Positions 36,321 through 47,978 of a stretch of DNA of 64,000 nucleotides are shown piece after piece. Source of the stretch: Marinicella marina (GTDB lineage: Bacteria > Pseudomonadota > Gammaproteobacteria > Xanthomonadales > Marinicellaceae); assembly GCF_030065545.1 (NCBI RefSeq), contig NZ_JASJNC010000007.1, positions 186,001-250,000 of the forward strand, read 5' to 3'. Position 1 is the stretch's first letter, and every line of letters starts with the position of its first letter. The position numbers were made by a program, and so were the translations under genes. The notes beneath the pieces were generated by a model. That model saw only the letters and a list, made by a program, of their open reading frames with translations, was not told the DNA's origin and made no database searches.

Positions 36321-37703
36321 ATGGCCTTGTATTTACATAACACCCTCAGCGGTAACAAAGAACAATTTAAACCCATAGACCCCAATCGCGTGACCATGTA
36401 CCTATGTGGCCCAACTGTCTATAACTATGCCCACATTGGCAATGCCAGACCAGCTGTGGTGTTTGATGTATTGAATCGTTTGTTGCGTCACCATTATCCC
36501 CACGTGGTATTCGCGCGCAACATCACCGACATCGACGACAAAATCAACAACTCGGCCAAAGCACTCAATTGTGACATCAAAGACATTTCATCCAAGTATG
36601 CTGCTGCCTATAACGAAGATTTAAAGGCGCTGGGTGTGCTGATGCCCGACATCGAACCACACGCCACCGATCACTTGGTCGAAATGATTGACATGATTGA
36701 GGTGTTGATTGAAAAGGGCCATGCCTATGAATCCGAAGGTCATGTTTTGTTCGATGTAACCACTTATGACAAATACGGCAAGCTTTCTAACCGCTCATTG
36801 GATGACATGTTGGCTGGTGCCCGAGTTGAGGTCGCCAGTTACAAGCGCAATCCAGGTGATTTCATCTTGTGGAAACCATCTGATGATTCCCTGCCGGGTT
36901 GGGACAGCCCGTGGGATCGCGGCCGCCCAGGCTGGCACATTGAATGTTCAGCCATGGCAGCGAAACATTTGGCCGAGACCATTGACATCCATTGTGGCGG
37001 CAAAGACCTGATCTTTCCGCATCATGAAAACGAAGTGGCCCAAAGCTGCTGTGCCAACAACACCCAAAACTTTGCCAACTATTGGGTTCACAATGGCTTC
37101 ATCACCATGAGTGATCAGAAAATGTCCAAATCACTGGGAAACATCCAGTTGATTCGTGAAGTATTGGCCGAAATTGGCGGCGAAGTGGCGCGGTGGGTTT
37201 TGTTATCAGCCCATTACCGCCAATCAGTGGATTGGACGCCTGAGACGGTGGCTCAAGCCAGCAAAACCATCGATCGCATATACAGCACTTTGCGTGATGT
37301 GGCAGACCTTGAATTGGATGCATCGATGCCAGTAGATGCGGAAATTTTGAGCGCCTTGGATGATGACATCAACACGCCAAAAGCCTTTGCCCGCATCAAT
37401 CAATTGGCCAAGCAATTGGCCAATGCCGAGGGTGATGAGTTAAAGACCCGACTGAAAAGTACCTTATTGAATTCAGCGGCCTTGCTGGGCGTTCTGCAAA
37501 CCGACCCTGAAGCATGGTTCGCTCAGAAACAAAGCGGTGGTGAAGACATCAAAGAACAAGTTGAACAATTAATCGCGGCCCGCAATCAAGCAAGGGCGGA
37601 TAAAGATTGGGCCAAATCAGATGAAATTCGCGATGAACTGGATGCCCTGGGCGTGGTTTTAGAAGACTCACCCGAAGGTACCCGTTGGAGTATGAAATCA
37701 TGA
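36321..37703 (+). CDS. cysS: cysteinyl-tRNA synthetase
   Basis: 460 residues, the standard length. The class I HIGH motif is YAHIGNARPAVVFDVL and the KMSKS loop KMSKSLGN. The zinc ligands include CGPTVYNY at the start, HIECSAMA, and HHENE in the catalytic insert. It charges tRNA-Cys in the cytoplasm. Its stop overlaps the start of sufE (ATGA), an uncommon but sensible pairing of two cysteine-using functions. Confidence 0.95.
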   Translation: MALYLHNTLSGNKEQFKPIDPNRVTMYLCGPTVYNYAHIGNARPAVVFDVLNRLLRHHYPHVVFARNITDIDDKINNSAKALNCDIKDISSKYAAAYNEDLKALGVLMPDIEPHATDHLVEMIDMIEVLIEKGHAYESEGHVLFDVTTYDKYGKLSNRSLDDMLAGARVEVASYKRNPGDFILWKPSDDSLPGWDSPWDRGRPGWHIECSAMAAKHLAETIDIHCGGKDLIFPHHENEVAQSCCANNTQNFANYWVHNGFITMSDQKMSKSLGNIQLIREVLAEIGGEVARWVLLSAHYRQSVDWTPETVAQASKTIDRIYSTLRDVADLELDASMPVDAEILSALDDDINTPKAFARINQLAKQLANAEGDELKTRLKSTLLNSAALLGVLQTDPEAWFAQKQSGGEDIKEQVEQLIAARNQARADKDWAKSDEIRDELDALGVVLEDSPEGTRWSMKS

Positions 37704-38116
37704 ACAATTCATTACAAAATCAACAAGAGGAAATCATCGATACATTTGACATGTTTGATGATTGGTTAGAAAAGTACCAGTACATCATCGATCTGGGTAA
37801 ACAGTTAGAGCCAATGGATGATGCCTTAAAAGTGGATGAAAACATCTTACACGGTTGCCAGTCACAAGTGTGGTTGGTACACGATTTTAACAATGGTCAC
37901 CTGAACTTCCAAGCCAGCTCTGATGCAGCCATCGTCTCTGGACTGATTCATTTGGTGATGACCATTTATTCAGGCCAAACACCTGAAAAAATCATCGCAA
38001 CCGAGCCTGAGTTCATCGAACGCATCGGCCTGTCTTCGCACCTCTCATCGACCCGCAGCAACGGACTGAATGCCATGATTGAGAAAATCAAAGCGACCGC
38101 ACAATCATACAAATGA
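37700..38116 (+). CDS. sufE: SufE-family sulfur acceptor
   Basis: 138 residues from the ATG at 37700, whose ATGA overlap with cysS decides the start over a TTG at 37685. The active cysteine lies in ILHGCQSQVWL, with the family phrase SDAAIVSGLIHLVM. SufE takes persulfide sulfur from the cysteine desulfurase SufS and passes it to the SUF scaffold; the CsdE paralogue serves CsdA. No suf genes are in the window, so CsdE-like use is possible. Linkage with cysS may join cysteine supply to Fe-S assembly. Confidence 0.88.
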   Translation: MNNSLQNQQEEIIDTFDMFDDWLEKYQYIIDLGKQLEPMDDALKVDENILHGCQSQVWLVHDFNNGHLNFQASSDAAIVSGLIHLVMTIYSGQTPEKIIATEPEFIERIGLSSHLSSTRSNGLNAMIEKIKATAQSYK

Positions 38117-38140
38117 CATTTCTCTGCGCAGCAAAATAAA

Positions 38141-38215
38141 GGCTTAATAATAATTAAAGTTATTATTCATGCAGCATGAACTCAAGCCCATTTCGAAGGC
38201 GCCTGTTATTAAGCC
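38141..38215 (+). other. 75-nt structured intergenic element between sufE and nagZ
   Basis: The ends form a perfect 10-bp inverted repeat (GGCTTAATAA/TTATTAAGCC, 38141-38150 and 38206-38215). Inside lie an AT-only arm (AATAATAA/TTATTATT) partly overlapping the outer stem, and a tight hairpin TTCATG-CAG-CATGAA. It could be the transcript end of cysS-sufE, a small RNA, or a single copy of a palindromic repeat family. No second copy was seen in the window. Confidence 0.5.
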
Positions 38216-38273
38216 AATATGTGCAAAACTTTGAATGCTGGCGCAGGCAAAGGGATTCGATTACAATCTTCAG

Positions 38274-39338
38274 ATGACATACATAATGACCGGAATCGAA
38301 GGATTCGAACTGACTGCACAAGATCTTGAAAACATCAATCATCCACTGACGTGTGGGGTGATTTTTTTCAAACGAAACTTCAAGAATTACCAGCAGTTAA
38401 AACGACTGATTCAGCACATCAGGGCGCTTAAAGGCCACGATTTCATCCTGGCAGTGGACCAAGAAGGCGGTCGAGTGATTCGTTTTGGCCTGCCCTTCAC
38501 CCAATTACCACCCTTGGGCTTGATTGGTGAATCACTCAAGCAAGATGCCGATGCGGCCAAAACCTTGTGCCACCTACATGGCTGGCTGATGGCCAGTGAA
38601 TTATTAAGCATCGATGTAGACATCAGTTTTGCACCAGTTTTGGATATTGATAATGGCTCGAATGTGATTGGCGACCGGGCTTTTGCCAAGCAAGCCGCTG
38701 AGGTAACTGCCATGGCGCAGATTTACTGCGGTGCGATGCAATCTGCTGGCATGAAAACCACCGCCAAACACTACCCTGGACATGGCACAGTGGTGGCCGA
38801 CTCACATTTTGAATTACCGATTGATGAGCGCAGTGAGACCGACATCAAGCAGCTTGATATGCGGCCGTTCTCAGCACTCATACCAACCGGTTGTTTGGAT
38901 GCGATGATGTTATCACATGTGATTTACAGTCAGGTATGTGATTTACCGGCTGGATACTCAACCCATTGGCACCAAAAAATCCTGCGTGAACAACAATGCT
39001 TCCAAGGCGTAACCATCAGCGATGATCTGGGCATGAAAGCCGCGGAATGTGTGGGTGACATCCATCAACGATACCAAGCCTGTCTCGACGCCGATATTGA
39101 TATGACATTATTATGTGAGCCCAAACTGTGCTCCACACTGTATTCAAACAAGCGTTTGAAATATTTACCCAAAAATGACTCTAAATTGTTTAGAATAACT
39201 GACTTGCGTGGTCAATCAACTTTGAGCACATCACAACCCTTTTGGGAACAACGGCGCTGGCAACAAGCCAGAAAGGCCTTGGTAAGCATCTTGGCCATCA
39301 TAAAAAACAATCAGATAACAAGCAACGAAGCACAGTAG
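38274..39338 (+). CDS. nagZ: beta-N-acetylhexosaminidase NagZ (GH3)
   Basis: 354 residues from the ATG at 38274, giving an N-terminus (MTYIMTGIEGFELTAQD) that aligns with known NagZ; an ATG at 38235 adds 13 residues of no clear use. Motifs: FILAVDQEGGRV, the general-acid loop KHYPGHGTV, and the nucleophile Asp in GVTISDDLGMKAA. It removes GlcNAc from 1,6-anhydro-muropeptides in the cytoplasm during peptidoglycan recycling. The C-terminus is a little longer than usual. Confidence 0.9.
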   Translation: MTYIMTGIEGFELTAQDLENINHPLTCGVIFFKRNFKNYQQLKRLIQHIRALKGHDFILAVDQEGGRVIRFGLPFTQLPPLGLIGESLKQDADAAKTLCHLHGWLMASELLSIDVDISFAPVLDIDNGSNVIGDRAFAKQAAEVTAMAQIYCGAMQSAGMKTTAKHYPGHGTVVADSHFELPIDERSETDIKQLDMRPFSALIPTGCLDAMMLSHVIYSQVCDLPAGYSTHWHQKILREQQCFQGVTISDDLGMKAAECVGDIHQRYQACLDADIDMTLLCEPKLCSTLYSNKRLKYLPKNDSKLFRITDLRGQSTLSTSQPFWEQRRWQQARKALVSILAIIKNNQITSNEAQ

Positions 39339-41360
<2,022 letters not shown>

Positions 41361-41375
41361 TAGGATCAACAAAGT

Positions 41376-41401
41376 AAGCCAGCTGATCAATAGGCTGGCT
41401 T
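41376..41401 (+). terminator. hairpin after fadH
   Basis: A perfect 8-bp stem (AAGCCAGC/GCTGGCTT) with a ten-base loop begins 15 bases past the fadH stop. The downstream sequence is CACAATAAATTG, not a T-run, so termination would be weak or factor-dependent. Confidence 0.45.
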
Positions 41402-41483
41402 CACAATAAATTGATTGTAGTGCGTTTAAACTTCATGACTTATTATCTATTGATGATGACTGTCTCAGTCATATTATTTGGAC

Positions 41484-42254
41484 ATGGAATATACCGCATT
41501 AAAACAACTGGATTCAAACAAACACTCAACCAAACGAACCCTGCTACTGACGTTGCTGTGCCTGTTAATCAGCGCCTGTAACAACGAAACCAGCCATTCG
41601 CAAAACACCCCCAACCAGACAATCACAACTGACACCGAAGACAACGCAATCAAGGATGTTGTCACTGCGGATGAGTACATCATTTTAGCCATTGGCGACT
41701 CCCTGACAGAAGGCTTGAATGTCAACAAAAATGCCAACTACCCAGCCCAATTACAACAAGCACTGCATGAAAAAGGCTACAAACAAGTCAAAGTGGTCAA
41801 CTCAGGTTTGAGTGGAGAAACCTCCAGTGGACTTAAAAACCGCTTGGACTGGGTGCTACAGATCAAACCAGATTTAACCATCCTTAATATCGGTGCTAAT
41901 GATGCCATTCGGGGCTTGCCTTTGGATTTGACTGCTGCCAACATCAACAACATCATCGAAAGAATCAAAGCATCTGGTTCTGATGTGGTCTTGGCCGGTA
42001 TGGAAATCTATGACAACCTTGGTCCTGAATACGTTGAAGGGTTCAAAAGCATCTACCCAAAGATGGCCGATGAACACCAAGTACCACTGATTCCGTTTTT
42101 TCTTGAACATGTCGCCGGTGATGCACAATACAACCAAGCCGACATGATTCACCCAACAGCCGAAGGCTACACTTTGATTGTCAACCGCAACATCATGCCC
42201 GTAATACAACCCATCGTGTCACAACACCTTAACAACCCATTGAGAAGTAAATAA
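41484..42254 (+). CDS. tesA: TesA-like SGNH esterase/thioesterase, lipoprotein
   Basis: 256 residues from the ATG at 41484. SGNH blocks: GDSLTEG (catalytic Ser), the Gly in SGLSGETS, IGANDA (Asn), and DMIHPTAEGY (Asp/His). The N-terminus has a lipobox, LISAC at residues 28-32, and a Thr/Asn-rich linker, so the enzyme is a membrane-anchored lipoprotein rather than the soluble periplasmic TesA of E. coli. It hydrolyses acyl thioesters and esters. Two bases separate it from the ABC ATPase gene, giving a tesA-ybbA-ybbP operon. Confidence 0.85.
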   Translation: MEYTALKQLDSNKHSTKRTLLLTLLCLLISACNNETSHSQNTPNQTITTDTEDNAIKDVVTADEYIILAIGDSLTEGLNVNKNANYPAQLQQALHEKGYKQVKVVNSGLSGETSSGLKNRLDWVLQIKPDLTILNIGANDAIRGLPLDLTAANINNIIERIKASGSDVVLAGMEIYDNLGPEYVEGFKSIYPKMADEHQVPLIPFFLEHVAGDAQYNQADMIHPTAEGYTLIVNRNIMPVIQPIVSQHLNNPLRSK

Positions 42255-42256
42255 AA

Positions 42257-42922
42257 ATGAACCAAACTGTTTTAGAAGCCAACCAAATTCACAAGTCCTT
42301 CCAACTTGAAAGAAGCCAAATCGATGTTCTCACAGACATCAACTTAAGCGTCAAATCGGGTGAATTTGTGGCCATCATGGGTAAGTCAGGTTCAGGCAAA
42401 TCAACCCTGCTCAGCTTGTTGGCTGGACTTGACCAACCCAGTGCCGGGCACATCACGCTCAATGGTGAAGACATCACCAATTTCAGCGAGGAGGAATTGG
42501 CACTAAAAAGACAATCAGACATCGGCTTTGTGTTTCAGTCTTTTCATTTGATACCCACACTTTCAGTGCGTGAAAACATAGAATTTCCATTAAGTATTGC
42601 ACGTCATCAGGATGACGAAAAGGTCAATGAACTGTTATCAGCGGTGGAGTTAGAGCACCGCCGAGACAGTTTCCCTCACCAACTCTCAGGCGGCGAAAAG
42701 CAACGCACCGCCATTGCCAGGGCATTGGTGGCCAACCCAAAAATTCTATTTGCTGATGAACCCACCGGTAATTTGGATGAGAAAAATGCCAACCAAGTGA
42801 TGCAGCTGTTGCTTAATCTACAACAAGCTTTCAACACCGCATTGGTAATTGTTACCCATGATCCTGAACTGGCCAAGCTGGCCGATCGCACCATTCATAT
42901 TGTTGATGGAAAGCTGCAGTGA
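42257..42922 (+). CDS. ybbA: ABC transporter ATP-binding protein (YbbA family)
   Basis: 221 residues of the LolD/MacB-like type VII ATPases. Walker A is MGKSGSGKSTLL, the signature is LSGGEKQRTAIARAL, and Walker B ILFADEPTGNLDE. It pairs with the long FtsX-type permease encoded next; the system is a mechanotransducing exporter-like complex rather than an importer. A GTGA overlap joins it to the permease gene. Substrate unknown; linkage to tesA is conserved in many proteobacteria. Confidence 0.9.
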   Translation: MNQTVLEANQIHKSFQLERSQIDVLTDINLSVKSGEFVAIMGKSGSGKSTLLSLLAGLDQPSAGHITLNGEDITNFSEEELALKRQSDIGFVFQSFHLIPTLSVRENIEFPLSIARHQDDEKVNELLSAVELEHRRDSFPHQLSGGEKQRTAIARALVANPKILFADEPTGNLDEKNANQVMQLLLNLQQAFNTALVIVTHDPELAKLADRTIHIVDGKLQ

Positions 42923-45438
42923 ACAATCGACTGCATCATGCCATCATTCGCCGCGAGTGGTTTGGCCACTGGATTTATCCTTTGTTGTTTTGTTTCAGCT
43001 TGCTGATTTCTTTGGGTGCCTATCTGACCCTGGATTCTTTGCAGAAAGCCGTCGATAACTACATTGACGACAACCAAAAAGCCATGGTAGGTGGCGACAT
43101 CATTGTCTCAGCCAGACAAATATTACCTGATTCAATCAATGACTGGGTGGCTACAAAACCCAATGACATCATAGTTAAGGAGCGCCAGTTCAACGCCATG
43201 ACTTACCCGGTCATTAACGACAGCGAAACATCCTTATTGGTCAGGGTTAAGTCAGTTGATAGGAGCTATCCACTTTATGGTGATTTGGTGCTGGCCAGCG
43301 GCATGGATAAATCAGAGGCATTAAAACCAGGCCAAGTACTGGTTGAAAGGCAGGTAATGACCGGATTGGATGTTGCCATTGGGGACTCAATCAAGCTGGG
43401 GGACTCAAACTTCATCATTGCCGATGAAATCACCGAAGAACCAGATCGACCTTTAACTGCCTTTGGTTTTGGTGCCAGAGTCATGATGCTCAATGAGGAC
43501 CTTGAGTCCACAGGCCTTTTGGGCCAACGCAGTCGCATCAATTACCGAGTCGAAATCAAAGCTGATGGTGAAATTCGCAACCAATGGTTACAAGAATTAA
43601 GGACTTTGGCTGGTGACAGTCGCATCAATGTGACGGCCGTAGAAGATGCGCAGACCAGTATTTCCGCCTTATCTGGTAATTTTTTGGTGTTCCTGAAATT
43701 GTTGGTGGTGGCCGTTATAGTGCTGTCCGGTGTCGGTTTGATGAGTGTGGTTAAAGCTTTTGTTAACCGCCAACAACAAACCAATGCCATCAGGCGCGCT
43801 ATCGGTGAACCCGTGGCGCATTTGAAACGCAGTTATTATCAGTTATTTATGATGATGACCGTTTTGGCTGTTTTTCTTTCTTGGGGCGTCAGCTGGATAG
43901 TTTTACAGCTTGGGCATGATGCTTTTGCCTCAATACTGCCAGCTCAAGTCAGCTTGAACATCAGTCTTTTCAGTGTTTTGAAGGTACTGATCATTGCCCT
44001 GGCACTGACTTGGTTGATGACACACAACACCATCCAATCACTTTCAAAAGTCAAACCAGTTGCGGTGTTGCAACAACAAACCACTAACACTGCCCAGTTC
44101 ACAGCCTCAAAATATTGGCTCGCCTTATCGGCTTTGGCACTCTACCTGTTGCTCTCATTGGAATTAGATTCATGGTGGCAAGGACTTCAGGTAGCAAGTG
44201 GCTTATTGGCAATCAGTGCGGTTTTTTGGCTGTTCAGCCGCTTGATTCTGCTGGGTCTAAAAGCCTTGATCAACAAAGGCATGATTAAACAATGGTTGGT
44301 TAAATTATCACTACAAAATATATTCCGCAAAGGCAATCAATCCATGTTGTTTTTCAGCACCATGTCAATGGCGGTTATGGTGATGTGGAGCATCACCGCT
44401 TTGAACCACACCATTGATCAACAACTGATCAGTACCTACCCAGAAGATTCGCCTAACATGTTCATGCTGGATGTACAAAGCGATCAACACCAAGTACTGA
44501 ATGAAATCATTGAAACACAAGCCACCTATTATCCAGTGATCAGGGCCCGAATTGCCAGTGTTAACGGCGTCGACCCAGAAACTTTGAAGTCACAACTGGG
44601 TAACTATGACAACATTTCACGCATCTTCAATTTAAGTTACGGCAACGAAATCTTAGCCACCGAACAAATGATCGATTCGATTGATCCCGATCAGTTGTAC
44701 AGTGTGAAACAAAACAGCGATGCGCACCCCATTTCAATCCTTGACAGCATTGCCGAATACTTGCAGGTTTCACTACACGATGAAATTATTTTTGATGTCC
44801 AAGGTGTACCTATACGAACCTACATCAGTAGTATCAGAAGTCGTTTCCAGCGTGGCCCAAGCCCGTTTTTTTATTTCATGTTCCAACCAGAAGTAATGGC
44901 CAATGCACCGCAGATTCAATTTGCCACGGCGCAGGTCAATGCCACCGACATCCCGCAGTTCCAGACCACTATTGCGCGCAAATTCCCAGGCATAACTACC
45001 CTCGATGGCGCCAGTATTGCCAAACAGTTGAAAGGGTTTGTTGATCAGTTAACTCAACTGGTGCAAATATTTACAGGTTTAAGTTTGTTGGCAGGCATCA
45101 TGATTTTGATCACTTCTCTGGTCTCAACCTCCCAGGATCGCTTACAAGAAAGTGCTTATTTTCGCTTGATGGGCATGCTCACCAAAGACCTGTACGCCAT
45201 TAATTTGATTGAATTGATTATCTTGGGATTATTGGCCTTCCTGGCGGGTGGCGTATTGGGCTGGTTGGTATCATACAGCATCACCACTTTCTGGTTTGCT
45301 TTGCCATTTGTTTTTCCTTGGGCAGTCAGTTTGTGGTCGTTATTGGCTTTGGTTGGCGCCCTGGTTTTGGTGGGCTTGGCATATGGTCGATTGGTTATCA
45401 AAAGTAACGTCATGAACTTAGTCAGACAAATGATATAA
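42919..45438 (+). CDS. ybbP: FtsX-type ABC transporter permease (YbbP family)
   Basis: 839 residues starting with GTG inside the ybbA stop. One N-terminal helix (YPLLFCFSLLISLGAYLTL) leads to a large periplasmic domain, then three FtsX helices, two more central helices, a second periplasmic domain and the final three-helix FtsX unit. About ten helices is the expected topology for the YbbP family. It is thought to act with YbbA and TesA on lipids or lipoproteins in the periplasm; the substrate is not established. Confidence 0.88.
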   Translation: MNNRLHHAIIRREWFGHWIYPLLFCFSLLISLGAYLTLDSLQKAVDNYIDDNQKAMVGGDIIVSARQILPDSINDWVATKPNDIIVKERQFNAMTYPVINDSETSLLVRVKSVDRSYPLYGDLVLASGMDKSEALKPGQVLVERQVMTGLDVAIGDSIKLGDSNFIIADEITEEPDRPLTAFGFGARVMMLNEDLESTGLLGQRSRINYRVEIKADGEIRNQWLQELRTLAGDSRINVTAVEDAQTSISALSGNFLVFLKLLVVAVIVLSGVGLMSVVKAFVNRQQQTNAIRRAIGEPVAHLKRSYYQLFMMMTVLAVFLSWGVSWIVLQLGHDAFASILPAQVSLNISLFSVLKVLIIALALTWLMTHNTIQSLSKVKPVAVLQQQTTNTAQFTASKYWLALSALALYLLLSLELDSWWQGLQVASGLLAISAVFWLFSRLILLGLKALINKGMIKQWLVKLSLQNIFRKGNQSMLFFSTMSMAVMVMWSITALNHTIDQQLISTYPEDSPNMFMLDVQSDQHQVLNEIIETQATYYPVIRARIASVNGVDPETLKSQLGNYDNISRIFNLSYGNEILATEQMIDSIDPDQLYSVKQNSDAHPISILDSIAEYLQVSLHDEIIFDVQGVPIRTYISSIRSRFQRGPSPFFYFMFQPEVMANAPQIQFATAQVNATDIPQFQTTIARKFPGITTLDGASIAKQLKGFVDQLTQLVQIFTGLSLLAGIMILITSLVSTSQDRLQESAYFRLMGMLTKDLYAINLIELIILGLLAFLAGGVLGWLVSYSITTFWFALPFVFPWAVSLWSLLALVGALVLVGLAYGRLVIKSNVMNLVRQMI

Positions 45439-45529
45439 ATTGTGACAATATTTTACCAAACTGACACTAAACTGTTCATTGCAATCACAGCTAATACAGT
45501 GAACTTGTTAATTTAAACATTTGGCTTTA

Positions 45530-45576
45530 TTTTCACACATTTGTGTCGCAAAAATGGCACAATAGTTATGTGAAAA
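45530..45576 (+). promoter_or_regulatory. spaced inverted repeat upstream of the DUF1631 gene
   Basis: TTTTCACA (45530-45537) and TGTGAAAA (45569-45576) are perfect inverted arms 31 bases apart. Between them lies ACACATTTGTGT, an imperfect palindrome, and TTGTGT with TAGTTA spaced 16 bases, a weak promoter-like pair. TGTGA half-sites are those used by Crp/Clp proteins, but the spacing is not the standard one. Confidence 0.25.
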
Positions 45577-45690
45577 TAAAATGCCTGCCGCCTGTGCCAG
45601 CATTTCGCCAATACCTTTTGCTCGAAGGTTTGATGAATCATTATTAAAAAAGAGGTTTTTCTAGCTAAATTGAATTACACAACTGAATGA

Positions 45691-47934
45691 ATGAAAAAGG
45701 AAACTGAAAACCAAAAACAGCCAGTAAGCGACAAAAACACTGAACGAGTCGATAGCCAAGCCATTGACCAATCAGTTAAAGTCAGTGGTGCAGCTGATTT
45801 CAATCAAATCCTACATGAAACCCACCGCATTTTCGTTCAGTACCTGCATCCCAGGTTGAAACATTTTTTTGAGGGTCTCAATGACTTTTTCTTTGACATG
45901 GCTGAACAAGCAGAATCAAATGCCATGCAGAACGCATATTTTACGGCCATCGGCGATACCAGAAAAAACAAAGCCGATTTAACCCGCCAGTTTGCCAAAA
46001 ACGTTAATGTCATTTTTCAAAAATTTAAAAGCAAAGACTACATATATTTCATCGAAAATAAAGAGCAAGCCAAAGACCAGAAAAAAGCACTGACTCTGAT
46101 CAAAGAAGATGACTTGGACCAAAAATTGGCCATCAATAATGTATCTGCCAAAATCAGTCAGGTATACACCAAAGAACTATTCCTGTTGAATGCCCGTTTC
46201 AGTGAATTGGCTGGTGCAGATGAGGATTTAAAGAACAACGAAAACCCAATCGGACCCGATGCAATTGTTAATGCCTTTGCTTCATCACTGAAATTACTCA
46301 AATCTGAAAATAACATCAAATTGATGATCATTAAATTATTTGAAAAAGACATGGTGGAAAGCCTGGGGCCCGCTTATCGCCTGGTTAATAAGTTTTTCAA
46401 GAAAAATGACATCTTGCCTGATTTAAAGTTTGAAATAAAACACAAATCAGCAGGCAACCATGCTGTGAATAATTCGATCAATTACCTGGCACAGGCCTTA
46501 AGTGAAGAAGATGAGAATTATAAGAAAATTGCCAACATACTTGAGCACGATCGAGAAAAATCACCGCAACAAAGCTATACCCCTGAAAATATTGTTCAGT
46601 TTTCACAACTCAGTGATGCCTTGAACCAAATCACTGTTGAGTTATTCAGTGACAGTGAACTTGAAAATAAAGAAATCATCAGTCCACTTGATCTCAAAGA
46701 TGAGTTATTGAAGAAACTTAAAACCCTCAAAGCCATATCTGAGGGCCAACAAATCTCTGCTGCTGATGAAAACACCATTGACCTGATAGCAGAATTATTT
46801 CAGTTCATGGTCGAAGACCGTAATTTGCCAGAAACCATTCAGTTGATATTATCGAAGCTACAACTGCCTTTTTTACAGATTGCACTGAAAGACAAAACTT
46901 TCTTTTCCGACAAGCACAACAACGCCAGAAAATTACTCAACATAATCGCCGAATGCTCTGTGGGCTGGTCGCCAGAAACTGATGACAATGGTGTATTCGT
47001 TAAGAAAGTCAAAGAAATCGTCGATTTCATTCTCAAAAACCATGAAAAAAGCATCAATTATGAAAAACTGATTGAGCGATTCATTACCTTCGATCAGAAG
47101 TTAAAAAAACGTTCTGCCATCACTGAAAGACGAACCACCGCACAAGTCTCAGGTCGAGAAAGACTTAATATGGCTAAGCAAAAAACAGCCGAAACCCTCA
47201 AACGTCATTTAAAAGGGCAAAAAATACCGGCTTTGGTCAGAGAAATTTTGCTAAAACCTTGGGCCAATGTGTTGGTTTTATCGGAACTTAGAAAAGAAGA
47301 GTCACCCGAGTTATTAACCAAACACCGCGATTTTGTGCGCCGACTGGTCAGTGCTTCAAACCCTGAAAATACCGACAAACGTTCTGATGATGCCATCAAA
47401 GATATTTGTAATGAAATGATAGATGGATTGAAACTGGTTGCCTATGACATCCAAGAATTGAGAGTCAAATCGAAAGAAATTGAAACCTGTTTAAAAGAGA
47501 TCAATGGCATCAGCCAGGAAGAAAAATCCATTGATTTTATCGAGCCAGCAGACATCCTTAAACTTTCAAAAGAATTCAATCAAGAGTCCAGCGTGGGTGA
47601 TTTGATTCAAAATCCTGATCCTGACATGCGACCACCTCAGGGGTTACCTGAATTGGACGATGTTCACAACCAAGCCTCTCAGACTTTGGTATTGGGGGAA
47701 TGGATTGAAATTGATGCCAAAACCAATCCACGCAGGGTCAAATTGTCATGGGTCAGCCCCATCAGTGGCAAAATGCTGTTCGTGGATGCCAAAGGCAACA
47801 AAATGATCGATATTTTCCCCATAGAGTTGGCTGACAAATTTCGCCGTGAAGAATTCTTAACCATGCAACAAATTCCATTGATAGATCGCGCCATGTCTAA
47901 GATTGCAGAAAAAATGTCTAAAAAAACAGCCTGA
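45691..47934 (+). CDS. DUF1631 family protein
   Basis: 747 residues, cytoplasmic, mostly helical and charged. It resembles DUF1631 proteins (PF07793), which occur in Pseudomonas and Xanthomonas relatives and have no settled role (some database entries wrongly call them thymidine phosphorylase). The C-terminal 80 residues (LVLGEWIEIDAKTNPRRVKLSWV) look like a small beta-barrel domain; the rest carries coiled-coil-like stretches. It is monocistronic with a 252-base leader region upstream. Confidence 0.75.
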   Translation: MKKETENQKQPVSDKNTERVDSQAIDQSVKVSGAADFNQILHETHRIFVQYLHPRLKHFFEGLNDFFFDMAEQAESNAMQNAYFTAIGDTRKNKADLTRQFAKNVNVIFQKFKSKDYIYFIENKEQAKDQKKALTLIKEDDLDQKLAINNVSAKISQVYTKELFLLNARFSELAGADEDLKNNENPIGPDAIVNAFASSLKLLKSENNIKLMIIKLFEKDMVESLGPAYRLVNKFFKKNDILPDLKFEIKHKSAGNHAVNNSINYLAQALSEEDENYKKIANILEHDREKSPQQSYTPENIVQFSQLSDALNQITVELFSDSELENKEIISPLDLKDELLKKLKTLKAISEGQQISAADENTIDLIAELFQFMVEDRNLPETIQLILSKLQLPFLQIALKDKTFFSDKHNNARKLLNIIAECSVGWSPETDDNGVFVKKVKEIVDFILKNHEKSINYEKLIERFITFDQKLKKRSAITERRTTAQVSGRERLNMAKQKTAETLKRHLKGQKIPALVREILLKPWANVLVLSELRKEESPELLTKHRDFVRRLVSASNPENTDKRSDDAIKDICNEMIDGLKLVAYDIQELRVKSKEIETCLKEINGISQEEKSIDFIEPADILKLSKEFNQESSVGDLIQNPDPDMRPPQGLPELDDVHNQASQTLVLGEWIEIDAKTNPRRVKLSWVSPISGKMLFVDAKGNKMIDIFPIELADKFRREEFLTMQQIPLIDRAMSKIAEKMSKKTA

Positions 47935-47978
47935 CATCATCTGACTGAGACATTTTACCCGATTCAAGTCATCTTCAA

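Noticed and set aside
38141-38215. tRNA gene (75 nt, terminal stem, TTCGAA inside)
   Set aside because: No D-arm GG, no proper anticodon stem, and the TTCGAA is not at the T-loop distance from the 3' stem.
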